Shown here: positions 13,230-24,795 of the stretch, piece by piece | How positions within the stretch are numbered: the stretch's first letter is position 1 | How the letters are laid out: the number at the start of each line of letters is the position of its first letter | The notes under the pieces: generated by a model | What the model was told of the DNA's origin: nothing | Seen by the model: only the letters and a program-made list of their open reading frames with translations | Databases searched by the model: none | Made by a program: the position numbers and the translations under genes | Source: Psococerastis gibbosa | Taxonomy: Eukaryota > Arthropoda > Insecta > Psocodea > Psocidae | Length of the DNA stretch: 64,000 bases | Direction of reading: 5' to 3' | Assembly (NCBI GenBank): GCA_963971405.1 | Contig: OZ020488.1 | Coordinates: forward strand, 41,708,888 to 41,772,887

Positions 13230-13432
13230 AACTTTTTTATTTTTTTATTTTTATTGTTTTTAAAAAAGGTTAATCGCATACAAACAATTTAATGAATGTA
13301 TCCGATTGACCTGTTCAGTCGCCTCAATGAGTAAATTAATACTTGTGCTGAGCTACGACACGTCTCCGATCGCATGGCGCGCAGAGACTCGCACAGGTAC
13401 AAGCACGCTACCACCTAGCCATCGAAGCCGAT
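13230..13432 (-). repeat. SINE A copy
   Basis: A repeat of about 170 bp. The minus strand reads from a tRNA-like head (cgatggctaggtggtagcg) to a tail ending in TTTGTATGCGATTAA, then an A-rich run. Other copies are at 1492, 14711, 16722, 18905, 22729, 57592 and, with a different head, 58972. Confidence 0.8.
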
Positions 13433-14710
13433 AACTACTTGATCTTGGTCCTAGAATTTAACGATTTTCCTGTCACAGCCAGGGTGGTCCACGGAAAATC
13501 ATAAAATAATCTAGTGGTACACGGACAAATAAGGTTGGGAACCCCTGCTCTACAGTAGGCTAGAACTTGAATAGACTAAATCTTCAATAACTTGCTAAGC
13601 TATATTGCGCTAAAACTATGACCAGTAATTGTAACCATACGAATTACTGGGAAAACCATAAAATAATTAGATGTAAGGTACCCGCAAGTGGGTAGGTACC
13701 TAATCTTCATAATGGACTGTTGCAATCAGATGCAATGCAACCATAACAACTTGCATTGAAGCAACCATCCTCTCTGTACCTCAAGTACCTACAGGCTACA
13801 GCCACTTTATTGCATTGCGTAGGCTTCAGTACTTTTCCCCCAATTATTATTCAATCCCTTTTCGGCTCTGATGTCATAGTGGTCAATTGGCAACTTAGTC
13901 TGGCGGATTGGCAGGCGCGGAAGGCACCTTGCCAGGTTTATCAGAGAAAGTGGCTATAGTGCGGAAGGTACCTATAGACCGCTTGCACTGGAGGCATGGT
14001 ACCTGGAACCTGACCTTAGTCATGACTCCGACCTGTTTGAGCTCTTGGGCGTGCTCTAGTGTGTCATGCCGGGCCAGCGGAGCGAATGGTTTGGAGAAAT
14101 TTTTTTTGGCGCAAAAACATGGGCGTAGTGTTCAGGTTGTACCTAACTAAAGATGGATTATGATTGGGTGATGTGGGTATGAACGAAAAGACGGCACGTG
14201 ACATCGCAAAGTCCAGTACCTAATATCCTGATATCAGGGGAAGGAGTGAGAGGGTAGGTGCTAAAATTAGGGGTGTAGCTAGGATTTTGTGCAGGGGGGG
14301 GGGGTGGAAAATAAGGATAACAGGTCGTTTTCCTCAGAGCCGAGATTTTAGATAGTAGCTGGACGAATAAAATTAAGCTTTTTCAATGCGGCTGCAAATT
14401 TCTTCACTCACATCCCACTCACTGTTTACAATGCATCCGAGGTGCCGGTATTGTATTCATTATATGGTCTATGTTTTATATATATTTATTCCCCGAGGCG
14501 TGTTGGTCGTTACTCATAAGCGCAACTTTCTAAACGTTGTGCTGGATGCATTGAAAGTGAGATCTAGGATGATTCATGACGGGTCCACGTCATTGTGGTC
14601 AAGAGGTGAAGTGAATGTGGCCTGACTTCAGTTACCTCGATTCCCCTTCCTCCCACGAACATGCTCATCTCAGGGCGCTGTAGAAATGTATCGCATGTTG
14701 ATCCAACAAA

Positions 14711-14885
14711 CGTAAGGCTGATAGCATACAAACAATTTAATGAATGTATCCGGTTGGGCTCGTCAGTAGTCATAATGAGTAAATTAATACTTGTGCTGAG
14801 TTACGGCACGTCTCCGATAGCATGGCGTCTAGAGGCTCGGACAAGTATACAAGCACGCTATACCACCTTGGCCCCGAAGCCGACT
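14711..14885 (-). repeat. SINE A copy
   Basis: Same layout as the 13230 copy, with acaaacaatttaatgaatg on the plus strand, then the conserved cacgtctccgata block and the tRNA-like head at the right. Confidence 0.8.
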
Positions 14886-15403
14886 TTGTCTATGTTCTTA
14901 GCATATTTTTCGCGGTACAGTGCCCAAGTTGGTGGAATTACCATCTTGCACCGTACCTACCTCCAGATGTTAACAGTAACAGTGCAACACGAACACACAT
15001 ACACTTATGCATTAAACATTTCACTGTTACGTCGCCCGGTACTGAGCGCACTGCTGAAGCTCAGGAAGACCCGGAAAGGAAAGGGTTTAAGCAGCACAAT
15101 GCTCATTGTTTCTTGACGCTTTATTTTCGGATATAATGTTTTGAGGAGGTTGCCTCTTCAACATACGTCATTTAAATGTTACCCATTACAATATTTACCC
15201 TACCTGCCTATTCGATAAACATACCTGAGAAGAAGTTGGAGATATAGGGCCAGAATATACAGTATTGGCCAAAACTCTTGGAACAAACACGTTTATCGCT
15301 TTTCATACAAAAGTAGTTCACGTATCAAATTGTACATGATTTTGTAGCTTCTTAAATAATAATTAAGTATGTAATTATAAATATTTGTGTACATATTGTA
15401 CTA

Positions 15404-15526
15404 TGCCTGACCACAATAAGATGACATTTAGAACACACAAAAATCGAATGAACACCGTGTTTCGCTTATGCAAGTTTTCGAATAAACAAAGTGTTCCAAA
15501 TGTCATCTTATCGTGGTCGGATAGTA
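15404..15526. mobile_element. Short hairpin MITE upstream of the FKBP14 exon
   Basis: The arms gaccacaataagatgacat and atgtcatcttatcgtggtc enclose about 65 bp. A sister copy is at 38845-38936. It ends about 80 bp before the exon acceptor. Confidence 0.82.
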
Positions 15527-15607
15527 GAAGCGCACATACGCAGGAATACATACTAAGTTATGTTTTGTATATAGTTTGGTAAACTAACCAATTTCTCATT
15601 GTTACAG

Positions 15608-15884
15608 CCACGACCGCAACCAACCGTTCACCTTCCAAATCGGGACCGGGCAGGTCATCAAGGGCTGGGACCAGGGCCTGTTGGACATGTGCGTAGGAGA
15701 AACCCGAAAACTCACCATCCCCCCTTCATTGGCGTACGGCGAGAGGGGAGCCGGCAATGTGATCCCGGGAGGAGCTACCCTCACCTTCGAAGTCGAGCTG
15801 GTCAGCATAGGCGATGCCCCGCCGACCACCAATGTGTTCAAAGAAATCGATGCTGACCATGACAAACAGCTGTCCAGAGAAGAG
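15608..15884 (+). CDS. FKBP14: FKBP14 exon: FKBP domain C-terminal part plus first EF-hand
   Basis: This exon has 277 nt: one base completing a split codon, then 92 codons from HDRNQPF to QLSREE. It ends in phase 0. It carries the conserved FKBP residues around GWDQGL and the hydrophobic IPPSLAYG loop. Because both downstream exons start in phase 0 with V-S-x-Y-L-K-K-Q, either can be joined without breaking the frame. Confidence 0.95.
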
Positions 15885-18800
15885 GTTCGTATACTATCCC
15901 ACTTATATTACTCCGCTAAGGCTGCAGGACGGCCTTTAGTATAGAAAATAATGTCTTGTGTGCACTAAACTCCATGTGAGGTTATCCACACATTCCTTAG
16001 AAGTTAGAACCCCGGGAACACCCCCAAACATACTCATCTTCTTCTTCTTCTAATGCCTCTTATATCTAGGATTGGCGATCATCATGGCAATTGTAAACGC
16101 GTAACACGTAGATTACTCGTTTACAATTGCCGGAACACCTAGATACTATACTTTGGACTCCCCAAAAGGAAATCAAGTATAAGCAGAGTATCGAATGTAC
16201 TTAGTCACGATGACTGTACTCAGGATGCAGTGCACTTATATTTTCTATTTTTTTCCACGGGGGAGATTCCCGGGCCTCCTCTACGTACAATATTATTTCT
16301 ATAAAATCCAAGCCGTCGTAATGGTATCATAACGCATATCCACAACATGTTATCTGGCTGTGTCCCCACTAAATTAGCATTTTACGTGCCTATGCTATCA
16401 CATAATTTAGCTTACGAGTAACACCATACATAACCTCTTAAGAATACACTAGATAGGATCACAGCCACCCCCGAAAACAATCCTGGCTACGGCCTTGCAT
16501 TCCACTATTGACTTTCTTTTATCACGAAGATGAAATAATACCACAAGGTAGGGCACACCAAAGGTCTTGCGGGGGGGGGGGGGGGCGCCGTAAAAGTTAT
16601 TTACACTACTGGCTGGTATGTCTACTCGGCAGTATGTTCGCTTGGGTCCACTAGTACTATAATATGATAACCAACGCGATATACTCGTACAATATGAATT
16701 GGGGGAAAAAGGTTGAGTTATCGATTTCGATGGCATGGTGGTAGCGTGCTTGTACTACTTGTGCGAGTCTCTACACGCCAAGCGATCGGAGACATGTCGA
16801 AACTCTACACGGACACAGGCAACTGAAGAGGTCAAACGGATACATTCATTCAATTGTTTGTATGCGATTAACCTTTTTTTTAAGATAAAAAAAATGGCGA
16901 TTTATCGATGCCCCTTGAAATGCATCTCGACGATATATAGAACATCGATGCAGTTGCAGCAAAAATCGCCTTTGTGCATCGGAGTTCGGGGCTAAATCAG
17001 AGATTTTCTGAAAGTAAATGAAGTACATCGAATTACCGGAGAAGAGCTAGGAATCAAAGTAGCTAGATAGAATCATTGATAAGTGACGTCACGTAAAGTG
17101 TACAGCATTTTCCCATGTGGGCCCCGTATTCTTTATGCAGACAGTTTATCGACAGTCCTAATGGAGGGGGACTTTATCGCCCCCTCCAAATCTTTCGCTA
17201 CATTGGTAAATCTGTTTCAACAAACAGTACAGCGCACCAGTTTGTAAGCAAGGCTGAGTAATTAATCTTTCTACAGTACAAGGGTCTCCTTAATTCTTTC
17301 GAGTATAAACAAGCATGTGTAATGTGGTTACATACGATTTTAGCTTATCTCTACTATAATTATAGAACTCCAGTTATTTATATTTCACTACCACCACCAC
17401 GCATTTGTGAGTACCTTCTTCTTCTTCCACTTTGGTGCCACGTGCGCAGCGTGGGGGGGGGGGCGAACCCATTTTCTGAACTTGCCCCGGTCGAACGCTA
17501 TAACGCCTTGAGCTCGGCCATTGTTATCCCTCTTGCTCCTTTCCTCGAGGGTTGACCTCGGTCTGCCGATGTTTCTTCTTCCTTGGATGTGGCCTTCCTT
17601 CCGCCAACCTCCGGGTGATCCTGTTCTCATCCATCCTTTGGACGTGGCCGAACCATTGCAGCTGTTTGTTCTAGTGAGTACCCACAATATAGAAATAGGA
17701 AATGAACAAAAATTACTTCACGACATTTTTTTTCTTCTGTTTCTAGGTAAGTGCATATCTGAAGAAGCAAATAGAAGAGGCCAGTAAAGCCGATGAAACT
17801 GCCGAGGCTGAGGAAATTAGAAAAATGTTGGACAACCATGACAAACTAGTCGAAGAGATATTCCAGCATGAGGACAAGGATAGAAACGGGTTCCTATCGC
17901 ACGAGGAGTTTTCAGGCCCGAAACATGACGAACTATAGTGTAGTGCCTGAACTGTATACAACGATCGGAGACAGGCTTATGTACCTTAAGTAATGACTGG
18001 TCTTGTGCCACGATGAAAACATGGGTTGCCAATGATGCAATAAGGGGTTTGGTGAATGTTATTTGAGGTGTCAGTTTTTGAAGTTAATTGCCAAACAACT
18101 GTTTGAAAACACAATACTGCTATGGCATACTTCGTTTACTTTTTACAATAATATTTGAAGACATTGAAACTCTAATAGTAAAATTTGTATTGCTTTAAAA
18201 GTAAAAAAAAAAAAAAAATTACGTCCTGTTTTAAAATAGGCTCAGGCGAAACGCTTATATACCTATATACTAGTATATAGTATAGTTGCTTAGCTGACAG
18301 AACCTTTCTTAATTTGTTATGAGGGTCCCGTCGACTGAAATTCCAATCTGTCGTGATAGTATACTAGCTGAATTGATGGCCACAATTATGATACACAATT
18401 TTCCATGGGCGTAGCTAGGATTGGACCTTTGTTGGTTTTCGCGGGTTTATTTGAATTTTTTAAAAATATAAACACTTATTTATTTTATCTAGTTTAAATT
18501 TCACGCATTTTTTTAAAATATCGTTGTAAAGTCATCGAAGAAAACACAATTTTATCTGGTATTAACTCGTTAAATCTCTAGAGGGGGGGGGGCTGTCCCC
18601 CATGCAAAATTCTAACAGAACGCAAATCTGAACATTCACGCACCGTCTCAGCACTGGGATACCTTTGAATTGTATTGTACGCTCATGTTTTCACGAAAAG
18701 ACAAGAAGTCGAAATCGGTGCCAACGCTGACTTCTATATATAGCCTATATAAGGAATAATTTGTTGGCCAGATAATTTGCAACTGATATAGAACAGCCTA

Positions 18801-20968
18801 AGTCTAACGTTTAATACGAATAGACTACTGCAGTAGAAGTCAAAAGCACTAGCAACTAAACCAGAAAATTAGCAAAAAATATTAATAATAATAACTTTTT
18901 TTTTTTTTAAACAAAAAGATAAATCACACAAACAACTTAATGAATGTATCCGATTGACCTTTTCAGTCGCCTCTGTAGGTTATTACCCGTGATCAGGGAC
19001 GGATCCAGCCCATTTTTTTGGGGGGGGGGTAGTTGTGGGTCAAAATAGGAAAAACATATGTAGGATCGATTAAATGAGAGCGTAATAAATCAATTTACAA
19101 TAGATTTATCAAATTTTGGGGGGGGGGGGGGCAGCTACCCCCCTGTATCTGTCCTTGCCCGTGATGAGTACGACACGTTTCCGATTGCATGGCGTGTAAA
19201 GACTCGCACAAGTGCAAGCACGTTACCACCTGGCCATCGAAGTCGTCACTACAATATAAGAAAATGATCGGAAAATGTTACGTTACGTTACGGATACTGT
19301 ACTCTGTTCTATGCTTTATTTGTTTATAACAGAGTGCATTACTTAACATTAATTAACCTTGTCTCAATGTAAACAGGTCGGAAGCCATAAACTGACTTGT
19401 CAACAGTATCACTAGAAACACAAGCTCTCAGTTTCACTCTGCGTTTACTCATTTTAGTAAAAAAGCTATCAAATTTACTGGAAGTGCTTTTGACTATGAA
19501 AACGGATCAGTTTTAAATTATGTGCCCAACCTTCATATTCACCAAAGAAATTCTACACGAAGAACATTTAGGCCAATTCTAGATATTAAGTTTTACTATG
19601 TATATAGTATCCGCTATATAAAAAGAAGCAAACGATGTTATAGATACGGCTCAAAATTAAAATGACCTTGTCAATATTACAAGCTGGTTATGTGATTTCA
19701 AATGGCTGCAATCTACTGATAAAGAACTATTGTATATGACGCAATAATGTCGATATTGGATAGCCTAGAGTTCTTAGGTACCTACTAGATGTTAAGAAAT
19801 CCAAAATGTGATATTATATAGTCTATAATATTAATAAGGTACCATCTTTAATGAATTTTGATGTAAGGCACATAAAAAACCTGTGATTGTTTTCCATTTC
19901 TTCCACTAGGGGTAAATTACTCATAAAACAAGGCACATAAATAATATGTCTTTAGGTTGTGCCGTTTTATTAGCAATTAAAAGCCGTGAAACGCTGTGTT
20001 TTGTCAATTTCATCCAAGCTCTTGTATCTTCATATGCACAGATTTCATGGCTTTTCATTCCTGGTCAAACAGAATAGTTATAGGCCTATTCACAATTCTA
20101 ACTAGAACCTGAGACCTACTAATAGGTTATTCTTTACCCTCTCCATTCAGAACTTAGTAAGTTAGGCCAGCAATTGGATTGCTGCTATAATAGCTTATAA
20201 AATCGCCGTAACGAATATTGCAATGCACTTTGGCGCAGTATTTCATACCGAGACCTTTCAATCGATCGTGGGAGGCCATAAATAAAAGGAAATCAAACTT
20301 GAAAACCAGTTGAAAGATCGCCTGGAAGCCACTATAGACGTCTAAACTGCGAATATATTGATAGGCCTATTTAAACATAGAAACTTATAAGCTTACCAAC
20401 TGAGAAAATAGTAGGCCTACTTACTTAGAATTGTCTAACGTATGGAAATCAAACAGTCAATACTTAGGACGGCCATAATTTTTAGTAGACTTAGGTTATG
20501 TCTAACGCTATCACGGCTGAGCCAGACAAATTAGGCTACCGGTACCTAAAAGAATGTATCATACCCGGTTCTGCCAAATAGCCCTATAACACGCAGTCAT
20601 TTGAAGTTGCCTAACCAGTAGTTCGTACATTGCACATAAGAATTTAGAACATTGCAAATTTGCAATGAATAGTTTGAAAATAAATAAACGATTTCACGTT
20701 TCTCAGTTTTCAAAACCCAAGAAATTAGCCAAATAGCTTATTTAACGAGATTTATTGAGCAGTAACTTTAATGAGTTGCTTCTTTTTGTAGGTGAGCGAA
20801 TACCTGAAGAAACAAATGGTGCCTGAAGGAATGAAACCTGAGGAATTACAAAAAGCCATGGAGGAGCATGACAAGTTGGTCGAAGAAATTTTCAACCACG
20901 AAGACAAAGATAAGAATGGGGTCATCTCGCACGAGGAATTTTCGGGGCCCAAACACGACGAGCTTTGA
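15608..20968 (+). CDS. FKBP14: FKBP14-type ER peptidyl-prolyl isomerase with EF-hands (3' part of gene)
   Basis: Peptidyl-prolyl cis-trans isomerase expected in the ER lumen, where FKBP14 assists folding of secreted proteins. Three exons are visible: 15608-15884, then either 17747-17938 or 20792-20968. The first encodes the C-terminal two thirds of the FKBP fold, with GWDQGL, MCVGE, KLTIPP and LAYGERGAG, followed by a degenerate first EF-hand loop ([12 protein letters not shown], lacking the central glycine). Each terminal exon adds a canonical EF-hand loop and ends in HDEL, an ER-retrieval signal. The stretches [12 protein letters not shown] and SGPKHDEL match insect Fkbp14 as I recall it. 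The 5' exons (signal peptide and start of the FKBP domain) were not found, so the gene is 5'-incomplete here; they may lie upstream of the window. Splice sites: acceptor ttacag before 15608, donor GAG|gttcgt at 15885. It converges with the LRSAM1-type gene. Confidence 0.93.
16722..16890 (+). repeat. SINE A copy
   Basis: Plus-strand copy starting at the head tcgatggcatggtggtagcg and ending in TTTGTATGCGATTAACC plus a short homopolymer. It lies in the FKBP14 intron upstream of terminal exon A. Confidence 0.8.
17430..17690 (-). pseudogene. LINE polyprotein C-terminal remnant
   Basis: The minus strand reads through [13 protein letters not shown] with a shift, then [19 protein letters not shown] and [13 protein letters not shown]. 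It is typical of the C-terminal tail after reverse transcriptase. It ends about 60 bp before FKBP14 terminal exon A and is antisense to the gene. Confidence 0.75.
17747..17938 (+). CDS. FKBP14: FKBP14 alternative terminal exon A (EF-hand, HDEL)
   Basis: This exon has 63 codons plus TAG, after acceptor tttctag. The protein starts [12 protein letters not shown], contains the calcium-binding loop [12 protein letters not shown] with acidic or oxygen ligands at positions 1, 3, 5, 9 and 12, and ends SGPKHDEL. An insertion makes it five residues longer than exon B between the helix and the second EF-hand. I see no AATAAA in the roughly 250 bp after the stop, so its polyadenylation site is not obvious. 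A LINE remnant (17430-17690) sits just upstream in the intron. Confidence 0.93.
   Translation, partial: VSAYLKKQIEEASKADETAEAEEIRKMLDNHDKLVEEIFQHEDKDRNGFLSHEEFSGPKHDEL
18905..19246 (-). repeat. SINE A copy split by a MITE
   Basis: The SINE halves are 18905-18993 and 19158-19246. The insertion at 18994-19157 is described separately. It lies in the FKBP14 intron between the two terminal exons. Confidence 0.8.
18994..19157. mobile_element. 164-bp hAT-like MITE inside SINE A
   Basis: Flanked by the perfect 8-bp duplication CCCGTGAT (18986-18993 and 19158-19165). The ends CAGGGACGGATCCA and TGTATCTGTCCTTG are imperfect inverted repeats. Long G-runs lie near both ends. Confidence 0.85.
19250..20790. 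other. FKBP14 intron between the two terminal exons, no other feature
   Basis: Apparently single-copy AT-rich sequence. It could hold splicing signals for exon choice, but none can be identified by eye. Confidence 0.5.
20792..20968 (+). CDS. FKBP14: FKBP14 alternative terminal exon B (EF-hand, HDEL)
   Basis: This exon has 58 codons plus TGA, after acceptor tttgtag. It starts [13 protein letters not shown], has the EF-hand loop [12 protein letters not shown] and ends SGPKHDEL. Its start is closer to my recollection of the insect protein than exon A's. It is open, has an intact acceptor in the same phase as exon A and shows no lesion, so it looks like a functional alternative last exon rather than a pseudo-exon. 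AATAAA hexamers occur at 22052 and 22276, more than 1 kb downstream. Confidence 0.93.
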   Translation: MSEYLKKQMVPEGMKPEELQKAMEEHDKLVEEIFNHEDKDKNGVISHEEFSGPKHDEL

Positions 20969-22600
20969 TGGACAATTTGGGGGTTCTCATGACCCCAGCT
21001 TCCATTTATTGTTACCCCCACGTTTGCCCATGTTGTTTATACGTTACTTGGGTTTTCCGTAAGCGATATGATGCACTTTTACGATGTATTTGAAAACAAT
21101 AGCATTTTTTTAACATGACAGGTTTTTAAATTTTGTTTAATAGTGAGTGAATAATGAATTAATTCCGTGGCATACGGTACAGTCAACGCAAGTTAACGAA
21201 TATTTTATTTTAAAGAGGGACTTGGCCTTTAAATGCTGTATAGTAGTAAACATTTATTTACTATTTTTATGCGCATACTATCAAGTCCCAATTTACAGTG
21301 AAAGATTCTTTAACTGTAATTTTACGTTTTAATATTCGCGTATGATCTAATTGTCAGATAGGGTGGTTGCTAGATATGCGCACTAACTCCACAATTAAGG
21401 GTTCGAGATGTCAATACGATAAAGAGTACTAGGCTATATCTGTCAATTTCCATGTTATCAGTAGCCAATCATACATAAGAATGCCTGCTGTTATCTAACG
21501 GAATTCAGTTGAGTTAGTTTGAGTTATGGTAAATGGCAGCAGTTACTTTCTTAATTAATTTGAAAATTGACAGATAGTATAGTTCTAGTAGAAGCATTAT
21601 TGTACCGACGTTTCGGCGTCCCCTAAAGTACTGTAATTTACTTTTTCATGAGAGAACAAAGGCTTATTTTTGTGGAATATTGCTTTTGCACAAACTACAC
21701 TTCTTTTGTTGAATTAATTAGTATTTAGGCGCCAAAATCAGTATCTTTACGGTAAGGTAGGTAGCCTAATATGCTGTATAGCAAATTGTTAAATTTTAAA
21801 CTTATGGAAACCTTAATTATGATAACATCAATGATTTGTGAAGTTTTAGCCCACGGGATGATAATATTTTAGACCCTTTTTATCCGAAGTATCAATTTAA
21901 ATGTTTAATCATTTACACTATGAACTTAATGCGGAAACGGCCCAAGTCTTGTTATTTTGTTTTTTTGGACTGTTTTCATAAGATGATCATAGTGCATTAA
22001 ATTAAATATTTCACGTCTATTAAGGATAAAAATGACCTTAGATATTGTAAAAATAAAATAAAAAAACTCCCATATTGCTTGAACATAAAATGCTTAACTT
22101 TTTTGGCAGGCAGCCGAAGCATTGTAAAAATTAAATAACCTCTTTAACAGGCCTACATTTAAACACCCTACTAAATTCTAAATAGTCGTGCATATCCTAA
22201 ATCTTATGTTTATAGAGCTCAAATCCAAAGAAACTCAATTTGACCAATATTCTTCCAATATGTTATGCTCCTGTAAATAAAGCTTATCATAAAAACATAT
22301 CTCACGACTTGTACTTAAGATTAAAAAAAAAAATATTTAGAGCTTATATCTTTCATTTACTCGCTCGCAGACTTTTGAGTAAAGAGATTGAAGACTTTTA
22401 TATCGTTCTAGCATAAACATTGTTTCCATCGTTATTTTGTACAAAGAAAAATTAAATTATAAAAAATTTAATATTATTTCGGACTATTTATTGTGTCTTG
22501 AGTTTAAGTGATTATGATTGTGCTGATTAAGTCATTTTACATTATATACCATATTACTATTGCTTACAATTGTCCTCAATTACGTAATAATGATTCACTC
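20969..22600. other. FKBP14 3' UTR and flank
   Basis: Probably includes the 3' UTR of exon B transcripts. AATAAA occurs at 22052 and 22276. No coding potential. Confidence 0.45.
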
Positions 22601-22606
22601 CTGACA

Positions 22607-22965
22607 GCTAAGTCTAAAGGTAATACACGTTTGTACCAGTGTAACTCTGGCCTGCTGTCATCAATTGTACGTCATTATTAGCCAATCAGAGCGCTAGTTA
22701 CATGTCTCCCTAACTGGCTCCCTGAAGTTTTTTTTTTTTTTTTTTTTTTTTTGAAAAGTTTAAACGCATACAAACAATTTAATGAATGTATCTGAGCTAC
22801 GGCACGTCTCCAATCGCATGGCGTGTAGAGACTCGCACAAGTACAAGTACGCTACCACCTTGCCATCGAAGTCGATAAAAAGTGATGAAAGACTTGTAAC
22901 AGTGACTTAGAGGGCAATTCTACTACGACTGCAGACGATTGAGATGAGCCAGAGAGAGAGCACCG
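22607..22965 (+). repeat. Dispersed repeat E, interrupted by SINE A
   Basis: Shares about 200 bp with the inverted copy at 63640-63840, including the block tcattattagccaatcagagcgctagt. A SINE A copy (about 22729-22877, minus, internally deleted, with a long T-run at its left) interrupts it. No coding potential. Confidence 0.75.
22729..22877 (-). repeat. SINE A copy with internal deletion
   Basis: A T-run of about 24, then the tail and head blocks of SINE A, with about 45 bp of the usual middle missing. Inserted in repeat E. Confidence 0.75.
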
Positions 22966-23192
22966 ATGTTTTCAGAGTAAGTTTCAGTAACATTCTGACA
23001 TATTATATTGTTGATGTTATATCATGTATGATCATAGCCTCCCAGGTCAAATAAGACCATAACATACTGCAAGGGGAATACAGAAGAAATCTGTTATCAT
23101 CAGACCTTCAATCGTAGATTACAGTTACCATTTTTCTATGTAAGATACCTCGAACAAATTTCCAATAGGCCACGTCTACAACTTCGCTGCTG

Positions 23193-23361
23193 CAGCCTGA
23201 TCGAGGCGATTATAATACCGGTATTTATTTAATCCCCTGGTAATAAAAATGTAAGCAAGATAATTTTATAATGGAAAGTGCTATTCAAAATTTGTTTGTT
23301 TACAGTTATAATCCTAGGGTATTTATTTAACCCCGGTATTATAATCGCCTCGATCAGGCTG
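23193..23361. mobile_element. Hairpin MITE
   Basis: The ends CAGCCTGATCGAGGCGAT and its complement flank long arms with attataataccggtattt. A second copy is at 24267-24437 and a half copy at 27335-27385. Confidence 0.85.
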
Positions 23362-23779
23362 CTGATAAATACGGTAATTAAATACAATACATATTTTGTG
23401 AAAAGTGTAAATAATTAGACTATGATAATGGCTGTTTTTATAGTTTATTTTCTCATAATTCTCACAAACAGTGAATAAATTTAATTCTTTAATGATAGGA
23501 TATTTAATATATAATGTATAACGTTTGTTCAAATATTGTAAATCCAGCAAAGGAGTTACGGTAATAAAATCACAAAATCATGAAAGTTTCTGCCACAAAT
23601 GTCCAGGCAAATCCACTTACACGGAAAACAGGCTAAATGTGATAATACAATATACAGTTAGTAATTGACAATATTATTACTCGAATAAGATAATTGGTGT
23701 ATACGTAATTAGGCTACATCTGTTCCTGAAGAAATATGGTTATGCAACCGTGTAGATGGCTCTTAAAAGAAACTTTAAT

Positions 23780-24128
23780 CGGCAGCCCGAAATTTAATAC
23801 TTCTTATTATTTGTTTAACTAACTAAGCAAGCTATTAAAAGGTTTGGCTCCATTAAGCTGTAGAAGACTACTTCATGCAACTGATAATAGGGTATTTTTA
23901 ATTTTTGGTACGGTAGCTTTTCCATAAAAATTAAATTTATAATAATTTATCGGCAATAAAATTTCATGTAAAATACAATAGATACCATTAAAAAACTACA
24001 AAACCAAAATTAAAAATACCCGATTATATGATGCATGAAGTAATCTTCTACAACTTAAATGATCCAAATCATTAATAACTTGCTTAGCTAATAAAATAAA
24101 AATCAGAAGTATTACATTTCGGTCTGCC
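23780..24128. mobile_element. MITE with cggcagcccgaaat ends
   Basis: The short ends cggcagcccgaaat and atttcggtctgcc are inverted, with further inverted blocks (taagcaagctattaa, ttaataacttgctta). Distantly related to 36577-36950. Confidence 0.75.
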
Positions 24129-24266
24129 AATTTCACTCTTAAACTCTTTATATAAGGAAGGGATTGTAGTGACTACAGGTGAGATGGGGCATTCGAGCCC
24201 ATCAAAATATTTTCGTGGGGCCACCTGCCACGTGTTTTCAATGACTGGGAATAGGAGACGCGGCAG

Positions 24267-24437
24267 CAGCCTGATCATGGCGATTATAATACCGCGGCAT
24301 TTATTTAATCCCCTGGTATTAAAAATGTAAACAAACAAATGTTGAATAACACTTTCCATTATAAAATTATCTTGTTTACATTTTTAATACCAGGGGATTA
24401 AATAAATACCGGTATTATAATCGCCATGAGCAGGCTG
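24267..24437. mobile_element. Hairpin MITE, second copy
   Basis: The same arms as 23193-23361, with cagcctgatcatggcgatta and its inverted form; the arms are about 65 bp. Confidence 0.85.
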
Positions 24438-24559
24438 CAGGTGGGCTGAAATAAATAAAAAATATTGGCGGGAAGCGAATGCCTTTAAGGCAGATAATAT
24501 GTCTGTAATAGTGACCATATTGACTATGATTTGTCCTATTTAATTGAAAATTTAGTTTC

Positions 24560-24795
24560 AAAGGTTTTCACGGCCGAAGTTACGTGATGAAGCAGTAGAA
24601 TCCGGGGTGATAGGCCGTGGTCGTTGTGAAAGCGCACTTCCAAACGTTTCGCTACATCTGCGGTCAACATCTTCAGTGGAACTGAGTAGACTTCTAAGAT
24701 TGTATCAACAACAGTTGCTGCTGAGCCTCTTTGGAAGTACATTTTCACAACGACCACGGCCTATAATCCCAGATTCTAATGATTCGTCACATAAT
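24560..24795. mobile_element. MITE family P, complete copy
   Basis: Both inverted ends (taggccgtggtcgttgtgaaa and its complement) are present around a core of about 90 bp. Confidence 0.8.

Larger units (their letters stand above)
12642..13547. mobile_element. hAT-like non-autonomous element with nested MITE and SINE
   Basis: The left end CAGGGGTGGTCCAC and right end GGTTGGGAACCCCTG are typical hAT-type termini. The flanking 8-bp duplication is ctctaaag at 12634-12641 and ctctacag at 13548-13555, with one mismatch. The inside contains a 421-bp hairpin MITE (12772-13192) and a SINE A copy (13230-13432). No transposase ORF remains. Confidence 0.88.

Noticed and set aside
14661..15116. 151-codon ORF as a host gene
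   Set aside because: It reads through a SINE A copy and has no splice or family support.
1..15600. Search for the missing 5' FKBP14 exons (signal peptide and first third of the FKBP domain)
   Set aside because: I found no segment with the expected HYTG or FDSS-type motifs next to splice sites; the exons are probably outside the window or too short to recognise by eye.
15602..15865. Antisense ORF over the FKBP14 exon
   Set aside because: A shadow of the conserved coding exon on the other strand.
23190..24440. CRISPR-like array from repeated palindromes
   Set aside because: These are two or three eukaryotic hairpin MITEs, not regularly spaced direct repeats.
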